A stretch of DNA of 64,000 bases from Clostridium sp. 1001271B_151109_B4 (GTDB lineage Bacteria; Bacillota; Clostridia; Clostridiales; Clostridiaceae). This document shows positions 32,593 to 42,992 of the stretch, piece after piece. Location of the stretch: NCBI RefSeq assembly GCF_015670405.1, contig NZ_JADPBQ010000005.1, positions 1 through 64,000 of the forward strand, written 5' to 3'. How positions within the stretch are numbered: the stretch's first letter is position 1; the number at the start of each line of letters is the position of its first letter. Both the position numbers and the translations under genes were made by a program. Below the pieces are notes generated by a model. The model did not search any database, was not told the DNA's origin, and was given only the letters and a program-made list of their open reading frames with translations.

Positions 32593-32607
32593 TTATAATG
32601 ATAATAA
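32593..32607 (+). promoter_or_regulatory. PerR-like box upstream of the NADH oxidase gene
   Basis: TTATAATGATAATAA matches 14 of 15 positions of the PerR consensus TTATAATNATTATAA. It lies about 100 bases upstream of a disulfide reductase/NADH oxidase, the kind of gene PerR controls. AT-rich sequence makes chance matches likely, so it is a candidate only. Confidence 0.4.
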
Positions 32608-32706
32608 ATATTACTTAATATGTGGTTTATTTTGATATTAACATAAGATAAAGAGTAAACTATAAATAATTAAGATTTTAATTATAATAAGAGGATGGTG
32701 TTTTAG

Positions 32707-34041
32707 ATGAAGGTTGTAATCATCGGTGGTATAGCAGCAGGAATGAGTGCTGCGGCTAAATTTAAAAGACTTTCACCAAATGATGATGTAGTAGTTTATG
32801 AAAAAGGAGACATAGTATCTTTTGGAGCATGTGGGCTTCCATATTATGTTGGAGGATTCTTTGAAGATTCAAATGAAATGATAGCAAGAACTCCAGAAGC
32901 GTTTAGAGAATCAGGTGTAGAAATACATACAAAGCATGAAGTAACAAATGTAGATTTTGCTAATAAAAAGTTAACAATAAAGAAACTTGATAGTAATGAA
33001 ATAATAGAAGAAAAATATGATAAGTTAATGATTGCAAGTGGTGCAAGAGCAATTATACCACCAATAAAAAATGTTAACTTAGAAAATGTAGTTACATTAA
33101 AATCAATGGATGATGGTAATAAATTAAGAGAATTAATGGCAATGGAAGAATATAAAAAAGTTGCTATCATAGGTGCTGGGTTTATTGGACTTGAAGCTGT
33201 TGAAGCTGCAAAGCATAGAGGTAAAGAAGTTACTGTTATTCAACTTCAGGATAGAGTCCTTCAAGAAGTGTTTGATAAAGATATAACTGACCTGTTAGAA
33301 GAGGAGTTAAGAGATAGTGGAGTTAATCTTCTATTATCGGAAACTGTAACTGAACTTATTGGTGATGGAAGAGTTTCTAAGGTTAAAACTGATAAAAGAG
33401 AAGTAGAAGCAGATATAGTTATACTTGCTACAGGTGTAAGACCAAATACTGATTTCTTAAATCCAGATGAAATAAAAATGATTAGAAATGGAGCAATTGT
33501 AGTTGATAAGTATGGAAGAACATCAGTAGAAGATGTATATTCTGCAGGTGATTGTGCAACTATTAATAGCTTAATTACTGATAAGGAGGTATATGTACCT
33601 CTTGCAACAGGAGCCAATAAGCTTGGAAGAATAGTTGGTGAAAATTTAGCAGGGCAAAATAATTCATACCAAGGATCACTAGCATCTAGCTGTATAAAGG
33701 TTATGAATATGGAAGCAGCAAGAACTGGACTTTCAGAAAAAGAAGTTTTAGATTTAGGTTTTAATTATAAAACTAAATTTATAACAGATATGAATCAAAC
33801 TAGTTATTATCCAGGAAGAGAAAGAATTTATGTTAAGTTAATATACGATGCACATACTAAAGTAATTTTAGGTGGTCAAGTAGCTGGATATAAAGATGCT
33901 GTTCAAAGGTGTAATGTATTAGCTGCTTGTATTTATGCAAAGATGACTACAGATCAATTAGGAATGTTAGATCTTTGTTATTCACCACCATTTGCAAGAA
34001 CTTGGGATGTATTAAATGTTGCAGGTAATGTGAGTAAGTAA
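32707..34041 (+). CDS. CoA-disulfide reductase / NADH oxidase
   Basis: FAD-dependent pyridine-nucleotide disulfide oxidoreductase of 444 residues in the cytosol. FAD-binding motif VVIIGGIAAGMSAA (3-16), the redox-active Cys42 in SFGACGLPYY, NAD-binding GAGFIGLEAVEAA and a second FAD motif VYSAGDCA are all visible. In the C-terminal domain SYYPGRERI and LCYSPPFA carry the tyrosines found in CoA-disulfide reductases. It may reduce CoA disulfide or oxygen; the single active-site cysteine fits both. A PerR-like box lies upstream and a terminator follows. Confidence 0.88.
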   Translation: MKVVIIGGIAAGMSAAAKFKRLSPNDDVVVYEKGDIVSFGACGLPYYVGGFFEDSNEMIARTPEAFRESGVEIHTKHEVTNVDFANKKLTIKKLDSNEIIEEKYDKLMIASGARAIIPPIKNVNLENVVTLKSMDDGNKLRELMAMEEYKKVAIIGAGFIGLEAVEAAKHRGKEVTVIQLQDRVLQEVFDKDITDLLEEELRDSGVNLLLSETVTELIGDGRVSKVKTDKREVEADIVILATGVRPNTDFLNPDEIKMIRNGAIVVDKYGRTSVEDVYSAGDCATINSLITDKEVYVPLATGANKLGRIVGENLAGQNNSYQGSLASSCIKVMNMEAARTGLSEKEVLDLGFNYKTKFITDMNQTSYYPGRERIYVKLIYDAHTKVILGGQVAGYKDAVQRCNVLAACIYAKMTTDQLGMLDLCYSPPFARTWDVLNVAGNVSK

Positions 34042-34070
34042 AGCTATATGCGAAAGGTAATGTGATTTTT

Positions 34071-34102
34071 AGTGGTAAGCCTATGGGCCTACCACTTTTT
34101 AT
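34071..34102 (+). terminator. Terminator after CoA-disulfide reductase
   Basis: Stem AGTGGTAAGCC with GGCCTACCACT (one mismatch) and TTTTT tail. Confidence 0.75.
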
Positions 34103-34377
34103 TTATACTAAGGTTATAATTATGTAGATAGAGTAAAATTATTTAATAAAAAGTAATTGATTTTAAAATTTAATGACGAATTATAAATATTCTGAATTAA
34201 ATTAATTTCGTATTTTGTGATTTACTTTATCAAGAATTTGTGTAATAATATTATAGATTTTGTGCCTAAATAATGATAAAAGTAAAATTTTATTATTAAT
34301 AGTTGCAACTAGTATGAGTAGTTTCACAATAGAAAGAATTCATACTAAAAAAAAACTATAAAATTAGGAGTGGACAT
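34103..34377. other. Intergenic, nothing recognised
   Basis: AT-rich leader before the DUF1846 gene. I see only a 7-bp inverted repeat (AGTATGA ... TCATACT, about 34311-34347) and the ribosome site of the next gene. Confidence 0.5.
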
Positions 34378-35880
34378 ATGAAAATAGGATTTGATCATGA
34401 AAAATATTTAGAAGAGCAATCTAAGTACATATTAGAAAGAGTTAATAACTACGATAAGTTATACTTAGAGTTTGGTGGAAAGCTTTTATTTGATTTACAT
34501 GCAAAAAGAGTTTTACCAGGATTTGATGAAAATGCAAAAATTAAATTATTACATAAACTAAGAGATAAAGCAGAAGTTGTTATAGCAGTATATGCTGGTG
34601 ATATCGAAAGAAATAAAATAAGAGGAGATTTCGGTATAACTTATGATATGGATGTTTTAAGACTTATTGATGATTTAAGAAGTTATGAACTAGAAGTTAA
34701 TTCAGTAGTTATCACTAGATATAATGATCAACCTTCAACTACAGTTTTTATTAATAAATTAGAAAGACGTGGAATTAAGGTTTATAAACATAGAGCTACT
34801 AAAGGATACCCAACAGATGTAGATACTATAGTTAGTGAAGAAGGATATGGACAAAATCCATATATTGAAACAAGTAAACCAATAGTAGTTGTTACTGCAC
34901 CAGGACCAGGAAGTGGGAAGCTTGCTACATGTTTAAATCAATTATATCATGAAAATAAAAGAGGAAATGTAGCTGGATATTCTAAGTTTGAAACATTCCC
35001 AGTATGGAATGTTCCATTAAAACATCCATTAAACATAGCTTATGAAGCTGCTACAGTTGACTTAAAAGATGTTAACATGATAGATTACTTCCATTTAGAA
35101 GCATATGGAGAAACAGCAGTTAACTATAATAGAGACTTAGAAACATTCCCAGTACTTAAGAGAATTATTGAAAAGATTACTGGAAAAGAATCAGTTTATA
35201 AATCACCAACAGATATGGGTGTTAATAGAGTTGGTTTTGGTATAGTTGATGATGAAGTTGTTAAAGAAGCTTCAAGACAAGAAATAATAAGAAGATACTT
35301 TAAAACTGGTTGTGAATATAAAAAAGGTTATGTTGATAAAGAAACATTTGAGCATGCGAAGCTTATAATGGAGCAAGTTAATCTAAAAGAAGAAGATAGA
35401 AATGTTGTTGTTCCAGCAAGAAATCGTGCTATTAAATTAAAGGAATTAAATAGTGATATCTGTACAGCAGTTGCTATTGAGTTAGAAGATGGAACTATTC
35501 TTACAGGTAAGGGATCAGAGTTATTAGAGGCTTCTGCAGCAGCATTATTAAATTCAATAAAGCATTTAGCTAATATTGCAGATGATATGCATTTAATTTC
35601 GCCAGTTATTTTAGAACCAATTTTAGATTTAAAATCTAAGACTTTAGGAAATAAAAAAGTATCATTAAATTGTGAAGAAGTATTAATTGCATTAAGTATT
35701 TCAGCTGCAACTAATCCTACAGCTCAAGTAGCGATGGAAAAGTTAGCTATGCTTAAAAATTGTCAGGCTCATTCAACAACAATATTACCAACTAGTGATG
35801 AGCAAACATTTAGAAAACTTGGAATTGATGTGACATGTGATGCAGAATACGCATCAGAGAGTCTTTTCTATAATAATTAA
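34378..35880 (+). CDS. DUF1846 domain-containing protein
   Basis: A 500-residue cytosolic protein of the conserved DUF1846 family. The N-terminus [22 protein letters not shown] and the motif [20 protein letters not shown] (near 180), which looks like a nucleotide-binding loop, are typical. Function is unknown; purine- or signalling-related roles have been guessed for relatives. The length matches the family, so it is complete. The site TTAGGAG is 7 bases before the ATG. A strong terminator follows, and it is monocistronic. Confidence 0.92.
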   Translation: MKIGFDHEKYLEEQSKYILERVNNYDKLYLEFGGKLLFDLHAKRVLPGFDENAKIKLLHKLRDKAEVVIAVYAGDIERNKIRGDFGITYDMDVLRLIDDLRSYELEVNSVVITRYNDQPSTTVFINKLERRGIKVYKHRATKGYPTDVDTIVSEEGYGQNPYIETSKPIVVVTAPGPGSGKLATCLNQLYHENKRGNVAGYSKFETFPVWNVPLKHPLNIAYEAATVDLKDVNMIDYFHLEAYGETAVNYNRDLETFPVLKRIIEKITGKESVYKSPTDMGVNRVGFGIVDDEVVKEASRQEIIRRYFKTGCEYKKGYVDKETFEHAKLIMEQVNLKEEDRNVVVPARNRAIKLKELNSDICTAVAIELEDGTILTGKGSELLEASAAALLNSIKHLANIADDMHLISPVILEPILDLKSKTLGNKKVSLNCEEVLIALSISAATNPTAQVAMEKLAMLKNCQAHSTTILPTSDEQTFRKLGIDVTCDAEYASESLFYNN

Positions 35881-35907
35881 TAAGTATATTTAGTAATATT
35901 ATATAAG

Positions 35908-35948
35908 AGTTAACTATATTTTTTGAAGAAATATAGTTAACTTTTTTA
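35908..35948 (+). terminator. Rho-independent terminator after the DUF1846 gene
   Basis: Perfect 13-bp stem (35908-35920 with 35930-35942) and a T6 tail. Confidence 0.9.
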
Positions 35949-36075
35949 TTATTTGAAAAGTAAAGTTCTGAGATGAATCTGAAAAGTCAGAAGTTAATAA
36001 TTTATAATCACTAATTGTATATATCGGAATATTATAAGATTAAGGATAAATTATATAACTAAGGAGGAACTTAAT

Positions 36076-37227
36076 ATGTCAAGTTACAAAGGAATAGATA
36101 TAAGCAATTGGCAAGGTAGTATAGATTTTTCACAAGTAAAAAATAGCGGCACACAAATAGTATATATATTAGCATCTCAAGGAAATTATTTTATAGATTC
36201 TTATTTACAAGAATTTTATAATGGCGCTATTAGTAATGGATTATTAGTTGGCTTTTATCATTTTTTTGATCCAGCAGTTTCAGTAGAGTCTCAAGCAGAA
36301 TATTTTATAAATGCTATAAAGGGACTAACTAGTAATTGTAAGCTTGTTTTAGATTTAGAGAAGGCAGGAAGTTATGGAGCTAGCGAGTTATCGAAGTTAG
36401 CAGTTGAATTTTTAGAAAAGGTAAAAGAGCTTACAGATACAGAGGTAGCTATATATACTTATGTGAGCTTTGCTAATAATAATATAGTGTCTGGATATGG
36501 ATTAGAAAATTATCCTTTATGGATAGCAGAATATGGGGTGAATTCTCCGCAAGGTAATCCTATATGGGGAAATAGTTATGCTGGATGGCAATATTCAGAT
36601 ACTGGTAGTGTAGCCGGTATTAATGGGAATGTAGATATGGATGTATTTACTGAAGAAATGTTATTAGTAGAAAGTAGTAAAATAGTAGGAAATAATAGTA
36701 GTAGTAACAACAATAATTTTAATTCAAGTAGTAGTTATATTTATTACAAAGTAGAATCAGGCGACACATTAAGTGGAATAGCAGAAAAGTATGGAACAAC
36801 AGTAAATACTTTAGTATCTTTAAATGGAATATCAAATCCAAATTTAATATATGTGGGTGAAGTACTGAAAATTCCAGCAACAGGATCTGGTGCAGATATA
36901 TCAAAGTCATCTACAATAAATTATACAGTACAATCAGGAGACACATTAAGTGGGATAGCAGCAAGATATGGAACAACAGTAAATACTTTAGTATCTTTAA
37001 ATGGAATATCAAATCCAAATTTAATATATGTGGGTGAAATACTAAAAGTTCCAGTATCAGGATCTGGAGCAACATCCAATTTAACATCTACCACTTATAA
37101 AGTACAAACAGGAGATACACTAAGTGGAATAGCATTAAAATTTGGAACAACAGTTAATCATTTAGTAGCCATAAATGGGATAGCAAATCCAAATTTAATA
37201 TATGTAGGACAAGTCTTAAAAATATAA
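36076..37227 (+). CDS. GH25 lysozyme with three LysM domains
   Basis: Peptidoglycan hydrolase of 383 residues. The N-terminal GH25 muramidase domain (about 4-195) carries the catalytic Asp8 (GIDISNWQG) and the D93-x-E95 pair (LDLEKAG). A Ser/Asn-rich linker (205-220) leads to LysM domains at about 224-267, 283-325 and 341-383. No signal peptide is visible, as in some clostridial and phage enzymes; export may need lysis, a holin or an unusual route. The first two LysM units share a 72-base identical DNA stretch, pointing to a recent duplication. The start has AGGAGG. It is not next to a holin or phage genes here. Confidence 0.93.
   Translation: MSSYKGIDISNWQGSIDFSQVKNSGTQIVYILASQGNYFIDSYLQEFYNGAISNGLLVGFYHFFDPAVSVESQAEYFINAIKGLTSNCKLVLDLEKAGSYGASELSKLAVEFLEKVKELTDTEVAIYTYVSFANNNIVSGYGLENYPLWIAEYGVNSPQGNPIWGNSYAGWQYSDTGSVAGINGNVDMDVFTEEMLLVESSKIVGNNSSSNNNNFNSSSSYIYYKVESGDTLSGIAEKYGTTVNTLVSLNGISNPNLIYVGEVLKIPATGSGADISKSSTINYTVQSGDTLSGIAARYGTTVNTLVSLNGISNPNLIYVGEILKVPVSGSGATSNLTSTTYKVQTGDTLSGIALKFGTTVNHLVAINGIANPNLIYVGQVLKI
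36790..37038 (+). repeat. 72-base exact repeat in the LysM region
   Basis: Bases 36790-36861 recur unchanged at 36967-37038, within LysM 1 and LysM 2. Confidence 0.9.
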
Positions 37228-37260
37228 GAGTTAATAAATAAGTATTAAAGTCTTTAATAA

Positions 37261-37316
37261 AAGAGTGAATAGTTATAAGTAGCATATTACGTATAACTAT
37301 TCACTCTTAATTTTAT
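37261..37316. terminator. Terminator after the GH25 lysozyme gene
   Basis: Perfect 17-bp stem (37261-37277 with 37292-37308), T-rich tail AATTTTAT. Confidence 0.85.
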
Positions 37317-37573
37317 ATTAATATAAATTTTGGAGTAGCGATTAAGATTTAGGAGTGGAATAGTTAGTAACCAATGCTAAATAATATATAAGAAGTAGAG
37401 AATGGTATATAGTTAGAAAATATAATTTTAAAATAAAACAATTATAACAATAAAATTAGTAACCAATGTTTTGTCAAAATATTATTTGTTAAGCAAAACT
37501 AAGAATAACTGATAAATTGGCAAGGAATAATAAATATAAGGAAATTAATAAAATAGTGAAAGGAACTGTTTTA
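37317..37573. other. RNase J leader with direct repeat
   Basis: The 13-base TTAGTAACCAATG occurs at 37364-37376 and 37456-37468, 92 bases apart. Apart from that I see no motif or gene; a TTG-initiated N-terminal extension of RNase J from 37517 has no ribosome site. Confidence 0.5.
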
Positions 37574-39235
37574 ATGAGGGAAGAAAAAGTCAAAATAATT
37601 CCACTTGGTGGGCTAGGTGAAATAGGTAAAAATATTACAGTTTTTGAATGTGATGATGAAATTATTGTTGTTGATTGTGGGATAGCATTTCCAGATGAAG
37701 AGATGTATGGAGTAGATTTAATAATACCAGATATATCGTATTTGAAGAATAATGCTAAAAAGATAAAGGGAATCTTCTTAACGCATGGACATGAGGATCA
37801 TATAGGTTCATTGCCATATGTATTAAAAGAAATAAATGTGCCTATATATGGAACTAAGTTAACTATAGGTATAGTAAAGACAAAGTTAGAAGAGCATAAC
37901 TTATTATCAGAAGTTAAATTACATAATGTTGAAGCTGGAGATATAATTAAATTTGATAAATTTAAGATTGAATTCATAAGAAATACCCATAGTATAGCTG
38001 ATTCTTGTAGCTTAGCGATATTTACTCCAGTTGGTACAATATTGCATACAGGAGATTTTAAAATAGATTATACACCGATTGATGGAGAAACAATGGATTT
38101 ACAAAGGATATCTAATTTGGGTAAAGAAGGAGTAGCCTTACTTATGGCTGATAGTACTAATGTTGAAAGAAAGGGACATTCTTTATCAGAAAAAAGTATA
38201 GGGTACACATTAGATAGAATTATTAGTAAAGCTAAAGGAAGAGTTATTGTAGCAACTTTTGCATCTAATATACATAGAATGCAACAAATTGTTGATGCTT
38301 CCATTAAAAATAAAAGAAAAGTTGTTTTTAATGGAAGAAGTATGGAGAATATATCAAAGGTTGCAATGAACTTAGGATATTTGCATATACCAGAAGGTAG
38401 TGTATTAAGTATTGATGATTTAAAGGATTATGATAATAGTAAAATCACATTAATTACAACAGGAAGTCAAGGAGAACCAATGGCTTCTTTAGCAAGAATA
38501 GCATTTTCTAATCATAGAAAAATAGCTATAGAGCATGAAGATACTTTCATAATTTCTGCATCTCCAATACCAGGAAATGATAAGCTTATTTCAAGAGTTA
38601 TAAATGAATTATTCAGAAAAGGTGCAGATGTTATATATGAAGATTTAGCAGATGTTCATGTATCAGGGCATGCATATCAAGAGGAGTTAAAGCTTGTACA
38701 TACGTTAGTTAATCCCAAATATTTCATGCCAGTTCATGGAGAATATAGGCATTTAAAACATCATGGTGATTTAGCAGAAAGTTTAGGGATGGATAAAAAT
38801 AATATATTTATTTTAGAGACTGGAAATGTGCTAGAACTAACTAAACATGCCTGCAAAAAAGAAGGAAAAGTGAAAACAGGAGCTGTATTTGTTGATGGAT
38901 TAGGTGTTGGAGATGTTGGAAATATAGTATTAAGGGATAGAAGGCACTTAGCACAAGATGGAATGTTAACTATAGTTGTTGCAATTGAAAGAGAGACATT
39001 AAGTATAGCTTCAGGACCAGATGTTATTACAAGAGGATTTGTATATGTTAAAGAGTCAGAAGAGTTAATTAATAAAGTTAAAGAAATATCTGTAGTTGAG
39101 GTGGAAAAATGCTTAGAGATTGGTGTTATTGAATGGTATGTATTAAAAAGTAATGTAAAAAAGGCAGTAGAAAATTATATTTACGAAAAAACAAAAAGAA
39201 GACCAACTATAATTCCAATAATAATGGAGACATAA
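37574..39235 (+). CDS. rnj: Ribonuclease J
   Basis: Metallo-beta-lactamase family exo/endoribonuclease of about 553 residues involved in mRNA decay and RNA maturation. The N-terminus IIPLGGLGEIGKN, the zinc motif LTHGHEDHIGSLPYVL (near 72), THSIADS, ILHTGDFKID and the beta-CASP region with PVHGEYRHLKHH are all present. A start at ATG 37574 gives the usual length of about 555 and has AAAGGA upstream. A longer frame exists from 37517, but has no ribosome site. Whether it is the J1 or J2 type cannot be decided. Confidence 0.93.
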   Translation: MREEKVKIIPLGGLGEIGKNITVFECDDEIIVVDCGIAFPDEEMYGVDLIIPDISYLKNNAKKIKGIFLTHGHEDHIGSLPYVLKEINVPIYGTKLTIGIVKTKLEEHNLLSEVKLHNVEAGDIIKFDKFKIEFIRNTHSIADSCSLAIFTPVGTILHTGDFKIDYTPIDGETMDLQRISNLGKEGVALLMADSTNVERKGHSLSEKSIGYTLDRIISKAKGRVIVATFASNIHRMQQIVDASIKNKRKVVFNGRSMENISKVAMNLGYLHIPEGSVLSIDDLKDYDNSKITLITTGSQGEPMASLARIAFSNHRKIAIEHEDTFIISASPIPGNDKLISRVINELFRKGADVIYEDLADVHVSGHAYQEELKLVHTLVNPKYFMPVHGEYRHLKHHGDLAESLGMDKNNIFILETGNVLELTKHACKKEGKVKTGAVFVDGLGVGDVGNIVLRDRRHLAQDGMLTIVVAIERETLSIASGPDVITRGFVYVKESEELINKVKEISVVEVEKCLEIGVIEWYVLKSNVKKAVENYIYEKTKRRPTIIPIIMET

Positions 39236-39331
39236 ATATATTTTTAAAAGCTACAATTGCATATTTGATAAAATAAAAGAAAGTGTGTATAATTATTATG
39301 TAAACATTTAAAGTGGGGAAGGGTAATAAAT

Positions 39332-40153
39332 ATGAATATAGGAACAGTTAAAAAATATCAAGAGTTAATGCAAGAATTTTCAAAAACTCCAAGAGAAGAT
39401 GTTATTAGATTTAAAAAGAAATATGAAGAAGTTTTAAATGAATTTTTGAAATTGGAGGAAGTTTATACTATAGCTTCAAAGAAATCTTCATTAGAAGAGG
39501 TAAAAAATAATGTAGCTAAACCATTATGTGCGTTAAATCATAAAAAGATGCCTGGAATGTGGTTCTTTTCTGAAAGAGAATTTGCACAAGATTTTGTAAA
39601 TCATTTTGGATTAATAAAAGATGGAGTTGAATATATAAGAGTATTAAAAGGTGAAGAAATTATAGAAGCAATTAAATATGGAGTATTTAATGGAATTTAT
39701 CAGTTTTCTATAGATGAAGGTAAATGTACTATGGTTATGGTTCCATATGATTTACTAAATGCGTATTTGAATAGCAAAGGTCAAGAAAATTTTTTAGAAA
39801 GAAATCAGTATGAGTTAATGATTTTATTTACTATGATGAAGTTCCATGGAAAACTTGTGTATGGGATTGAAAGTGATGACTTAGGGAAAAATGAAAAAAA
39901 TAAGTTAGCTTGTGATAGAAAAGGTGTACTTAATTTATTTGAAAAGAAAGATGATGCCGATATACATAAATATGATATTGGATATGGTAGAAAAGAAGCA
40001 AAAGGATTAAATATAATTGAATTAAAAAATTCAATTAATGAAATTTTAGAAGAAGTAGAAGAAGTAAAGATTGAAATTAAAGAAAATGTATTTGAAATAA
40101 GTAGTAGAAAGTTAGCGTATATATTAAATGAAATGACTAAAATTAATCAATAA
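39332..40153 (+). CDS. Conserved hypothetical protein
   Basis: I do not recognise a firm family for this 273-residue cytosolic protein. Residues 60-140 (LCALNHKKMPGMWFFSEREFAQDFVNHFGL ...) have some resemblance in form to SseB-type domains, but this is weak. The remainder is helical and charged, with a coiled-coil-prone C-terminal half (EILEEVEEVKIEIKENVFE). The ATG is preceded by a GGGGAAGGG site. It lies between RNase J and the siroheme-domain gene with no overlaps. Confidence 0.55.
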   Translation: MNIGTVKKYQELMQEFSKTPREDVIRFKKKYEEVLNEFLKLEEVYTIASKKSSLEEVKNNVAKPLCALNHKKMPGMWFFSEREFAQDFVNHFGLIKDGVEYIRVLKGEEIIEAIKYGVFNGIYQFSIDEGKCTMVMVPYDLLNAYLNSKGQENFLERNQYELMILFTMMKFHGKLVYGIESDDLGKNEKNKLACDRKGVLNLFEKKDDADIHKYDIGYGRKEAKGLNIIELKNSINEILEEVEEVKIEIKENVFEISSRKLAYILNEMTKINQ

Positions 40154-40402
40154 CATATTTAGAGGGCAACTGAACTTAAAACTATATTAAATATTAAAGG
40201 GGATATAAAAGATATTATAAATATTAGATATAGTTAGGATAAATACACTTTGTTGCTAATTTAAAGAATAAAATGAGTTGTTTCCATTATATTGTTAGCA
40301 TAGATTGCTTTTTACTTTTTAATTTAAATTATATATAATACTTAAATGAAAGTTATTATATTAAGAGTTTTACTTTTATAAGATTGAAAGGAGAATTTAT
40401 CT

Positions 40403-41080
40403 ATGAAAGATTTATTAGATAAAGGAGCTGTAGTACAAAGGGATATGGAAACATATGCAATAGCGCCACATTTGACAGGAGGTTTAATTACTCCAAAGCA
40501 ATTAAGAGATATAGCTGATGTAGCAGAAAGATATAATGCTTCTGCTGTAAAGGTCACTGGGGCTCAAAGAATTGCAATAGTTGGAATAAAGGAAGAAGAT
40601 ATAGATAAGGCATGGGCTGATTTAGGAATGAAACCGGGAGCAGCTATTGGCTTATGTGTTAGAAGTGTAAAGATATGTCCAGGAACTACTTTCTGTAAAA
40701 GAGGATTACAAGATTCAGTTGCAATAGGATCTAAATTAGATGGAGCATTCCATGGAAGAAATCTTCCTAATAAATTAAAAATTGGTGTAAGTGGATGTCC
40801 AAATAGTTGTGCTGATAGTCATACAAGAGATATAGGTTTAATTGGAGGACCTAAAGGATGGATACTTTACCTTGGAGGAAGAGGTGGAGTTATTCCTAGA
40901 TTAGGTGATAGAATAGCTATGAATATCCCAGATGATAAAATCTTTGATGTAGTTGAAAAAGTAATAGATATTTATGCAGAACATGGTCAAGGAAGAGAGA
41001 GATTAGGGAATTATATAGATAGAATTGGATTAGAAGAATTTAAAAAGCAATTAAACATTGAAGAGTTTTTAAATGCATAA
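40403..41080 (+). CDS. Small nitrite/sulfite-reductase-like siroheme/4Fe-4S protein
   Basis: A 225-residue cytosolic protein containing the ferredoxin-like half domain and the 4Fe-4S/siroheme region of the nitrite and sulfite reductases. Cluster ligands fit C-x5-C (ICPGTTFCKRG) followed by C-x3-C (GVSGCPNSCAD). Full sulfite or nitrite reductases are more than twice as long, so this is a compact stand-alone version seen in anaerobes. Its substrate is unknown. An AAGGAG site precedes the ATG. It has no partner reductase or siroheme biosynthesis gene nearby. Confidence 0.85.
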   Translation: MKDLLDKGAVVQRDMETYAIAPHLTGGLITPKQLRDIADVAERYNASAVKVTGAQRIAIVGIKEEDIDKAWADLGMKPGAAIGLCVRSVKICPGTTFCKRGLQDSVAIGSKLDGAFHGRNLPNKLKIGVSGCPNSCADSHTRDIGLIGGPKGWILYLGGRGGVIPRLGDRIAMNIPDDKIFDVVEKVIDIYAEHGQGRERLGNYIDRIGLEEFKKQLNIEEFLNA

Positions 41081-41095
41081 TTTAAATTAATATAA

Positions 41096-41146
41096 ACAAA
41101 TATTAAGGTATGATTAGTACAATCAACTTTAATATTTGTTTTTTTA
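41096..41146 (+). terminator. Terminator after the siroheme protein gene
   Basis: ACAAATATTAA pairs with TTTAATATTTGT (one G-U), ending in TTTTTTT. Confidence 0.75.
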
Positions 41147-41335
41147 ATTATTTAAAATAGTTATATAAAAATTTATATAACATTTAAAAGTAGCAGAAAT
41201 ACATATTCTGTGAAGTTAATTCTTTAATTATAAAAAAGTATTTCTATAATTAAAGTTATTTACTTAATATAAATATAGGTTATACTAATTAAATGAAATA
41301 AAATAATAAATTTTTATAAAGATGAGGGAAGTATA

Positions 41336-42775
41336 TTGAATAATACATTTAGTAAATATAATTTATGTAATGAAATAATGAAAGCATTAGATGGAATAGG
41401 ATATAAAAATCCATCAGATGTACAAGATAAAGTAATTCCAGAAGTGCTTAAAGGTAATGATATTATAGTTAAATCTCAAACAGGGAGTGGAAAGACAGCT
41501 GCATTTGGAATACCTTTAAGTGAAAAGGTACTTTGGGAAGAAAATAAGCCACAGGTATTAATATTAACTCCAACTAGAGAACTTGCAATTCAAGTAAAAG
41601 ATGAAATTAAAAATATAGGAAGATTTAAAAGATTAAAGGCAGTTGCTGTATTTGGAAAACAACCTTTTTCAGAACAAGCTAGAGAGTTAAAGCAAAAATC
41701 ACACTTTGTTGTTGGAACTCCAGGAAGAGTATTTGATCATATTGACAGGGGAACATTGGATACTTCAGAGATTAAATATTTAGTAATTGATGAAGCAGAT
41801 GAAATGTTAAACATGGGATTTATAGATCAAGTAAGAGATATTATTAATACTTTAAACAAAAACAGACAAACAATGCTGTTTTCGGCAACTATTCCCCAGG
41901 AAATAATATCATTATGTAATATGTACATGAAGAATCCTATAAATATTGAAATAAAGTCACAAAAATTAATAACTGATAATATTGACCATCAATTATATAG
42001 GTTTGAAGAGTTTTATAAACTAGATAATTTAAGTAAACTTTTAATAAGTGAATCACCAGAGACAGCTGTTATATTCTGTAAAACTAAAGAGAATGTTGAT
42101 AAGGTTTTTGAAAGTTTAAATAAAAAGGGATATTCAGTTAATAAAATTCATGGAGGAATGCTTCAAAAGGATAGACTTGATGTTATGGATAGGTTTAAAA
42201 AAGGAAGCTTTAGAATTTTAATAGCTACGGATGTTGCAGCAAGAGGAATTGATGTTGAAGGTATTACTCATGTTATAAATTATGATTTGCCAGTTGAAAA
42301 GGAAGCATATGTACATAGAATAGGAAGAACAGGAAGGGCAGGAGCAAGCGGAAAAGCAATATCTTTTGTAAATCAATACGAAGATAGATTGCTTGATATG
42401 ATTCAAGAATATATAGGTTTCAAAATTCCTGTAAGTAATGAGTTTCCAGAAGTAACGTCTGAAAAAAGAAGTGAGGCTATTAAGTTATTAAAATCTAGAC
42501 CAAAAATGAAAAGAGAAAAAGATAAAGTAATTAATAAGAATATTACTAAGATATATTTCAATGGAGGTAAAAAGAAAAAATTAAGACCAGGAGATTTTGT
42601 AGGTGCTATTTCAAGAGTAGAAGGAATTACTGCTGAAGATATAGGGATAATAGATGTTCAAGATACTGTGTCTTATGTTGATATTTTAAATGGAAAAGGA
42701 AACAAAGTTATAGAAGCGCTTAAGAATTCAACAATAAAAGGTAAAAAGCTTAAGGTGGAAAAGGCGAGAAAATAA
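41336..42775 (+). CDS. dbpA: DEAD-box RNA helicase DbpA/YxiN
   Basis: ATP-dependent RNA helicase of 479 residues acting in large ribosomal subunit assembly. Motifs are Q motif near 20, AQTGSGKT-type ([12 protein letters not shown]), [20 protein letters not shown], and [10 protein letters not shown]. The last ~75 residues ([21 protein letters not shown] ... LKVEKARK) form the DbpA RNA-binding domain that recognises hairpin 92 of 23S rRNA. Translation starts at TTG 41336 behind GATGAGGGAAG. A 24-base perfect palindrome with short T tail follows. Confidence 0.95.
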   Translation: MNNTFSKYNLCNEIMKALDGIGYKNPSDVQDKVIPEVLKGNDIIVKSQTGSGKTAAFGIPLSEKVLWEENKPQVLILTPTRELAIQVKDEIKNIGRFKRLKAVAVFGKQPFSEQARELKQKSHFVVGTPGRVFDHIDRGTLDTSEIKYLVIDEADEMLNMGFIDQVRDIINTLNKNRQTMLFSATIPQEIISLCNMYMKNPINIEIKSQKLITDNIDHQLYRFEEFYKLDNLSKLLISESPETAVIFCKTKENVDKVFESLNKKGYSVNKIHGGMLQKDRLDVMDRFKKGSFRILIATDVAARGIDVEGITHVINYDLPVEKEAYVHRIGRTGRAGASGKAISFVNQYEDRLLDMIQEYIGFKIPVSNEFPEVTSEKRSEAIKLLKSRPKMKREKDKVINKNITKIYFNGGKKKKLRPGDFVGAISRVEGITAEDIGIIDVQDTVSYVDILNGKGNKVIEALKNSTIKGKKLKVEKARK

Positions 42776-42788
42776 TAAGGTGTTAAGA

Positions 42789-42818
42789 GGTTGTATCAAA
42801 TTTGATACAACCCTTTTG
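42789..42818 (+). terminator. Palindromic terminator after dbpA
   Basis: 24-base perfect palindrome (42789-42812), followed by CTTTT. Confidence 0.65.
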
Positions 42819-42920
42819 TATAAAATAGAGAAATTTAATATAAAAAACTAACATTTATTAAGAAAATTAAACAAATTTTATTTAAACTATTGATATTAAG
42901 GTAAAAATAGTATATCCTAA

Positions 42921-42934
42921 TGGTAACGTTAACA
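42921..42934 (+). promoter_or_regulatory. LacI-type operator candidate
   Basis: TGGTAACGTTAACA is palindromic at 12 of 14 bases around the AACGTT core typical of LacI-family operators. It stands about 60 bases upstream of the alpha-galactosidase relic, where a raffinose or melibiose repressor site would be expected. Confidence 0.45.
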
Positions 42935-42992
42935 TTAACATTGAAAAATAATATATATAATATAGAGTTTAATAATTATACAAGGGGGCAGA

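Noticed and set aside
37517-37573. N-terminal extension of RNase J from TTG
   Set aside because: No ribosome binding site, and the family N-terminus begins at the ATG at 37574.
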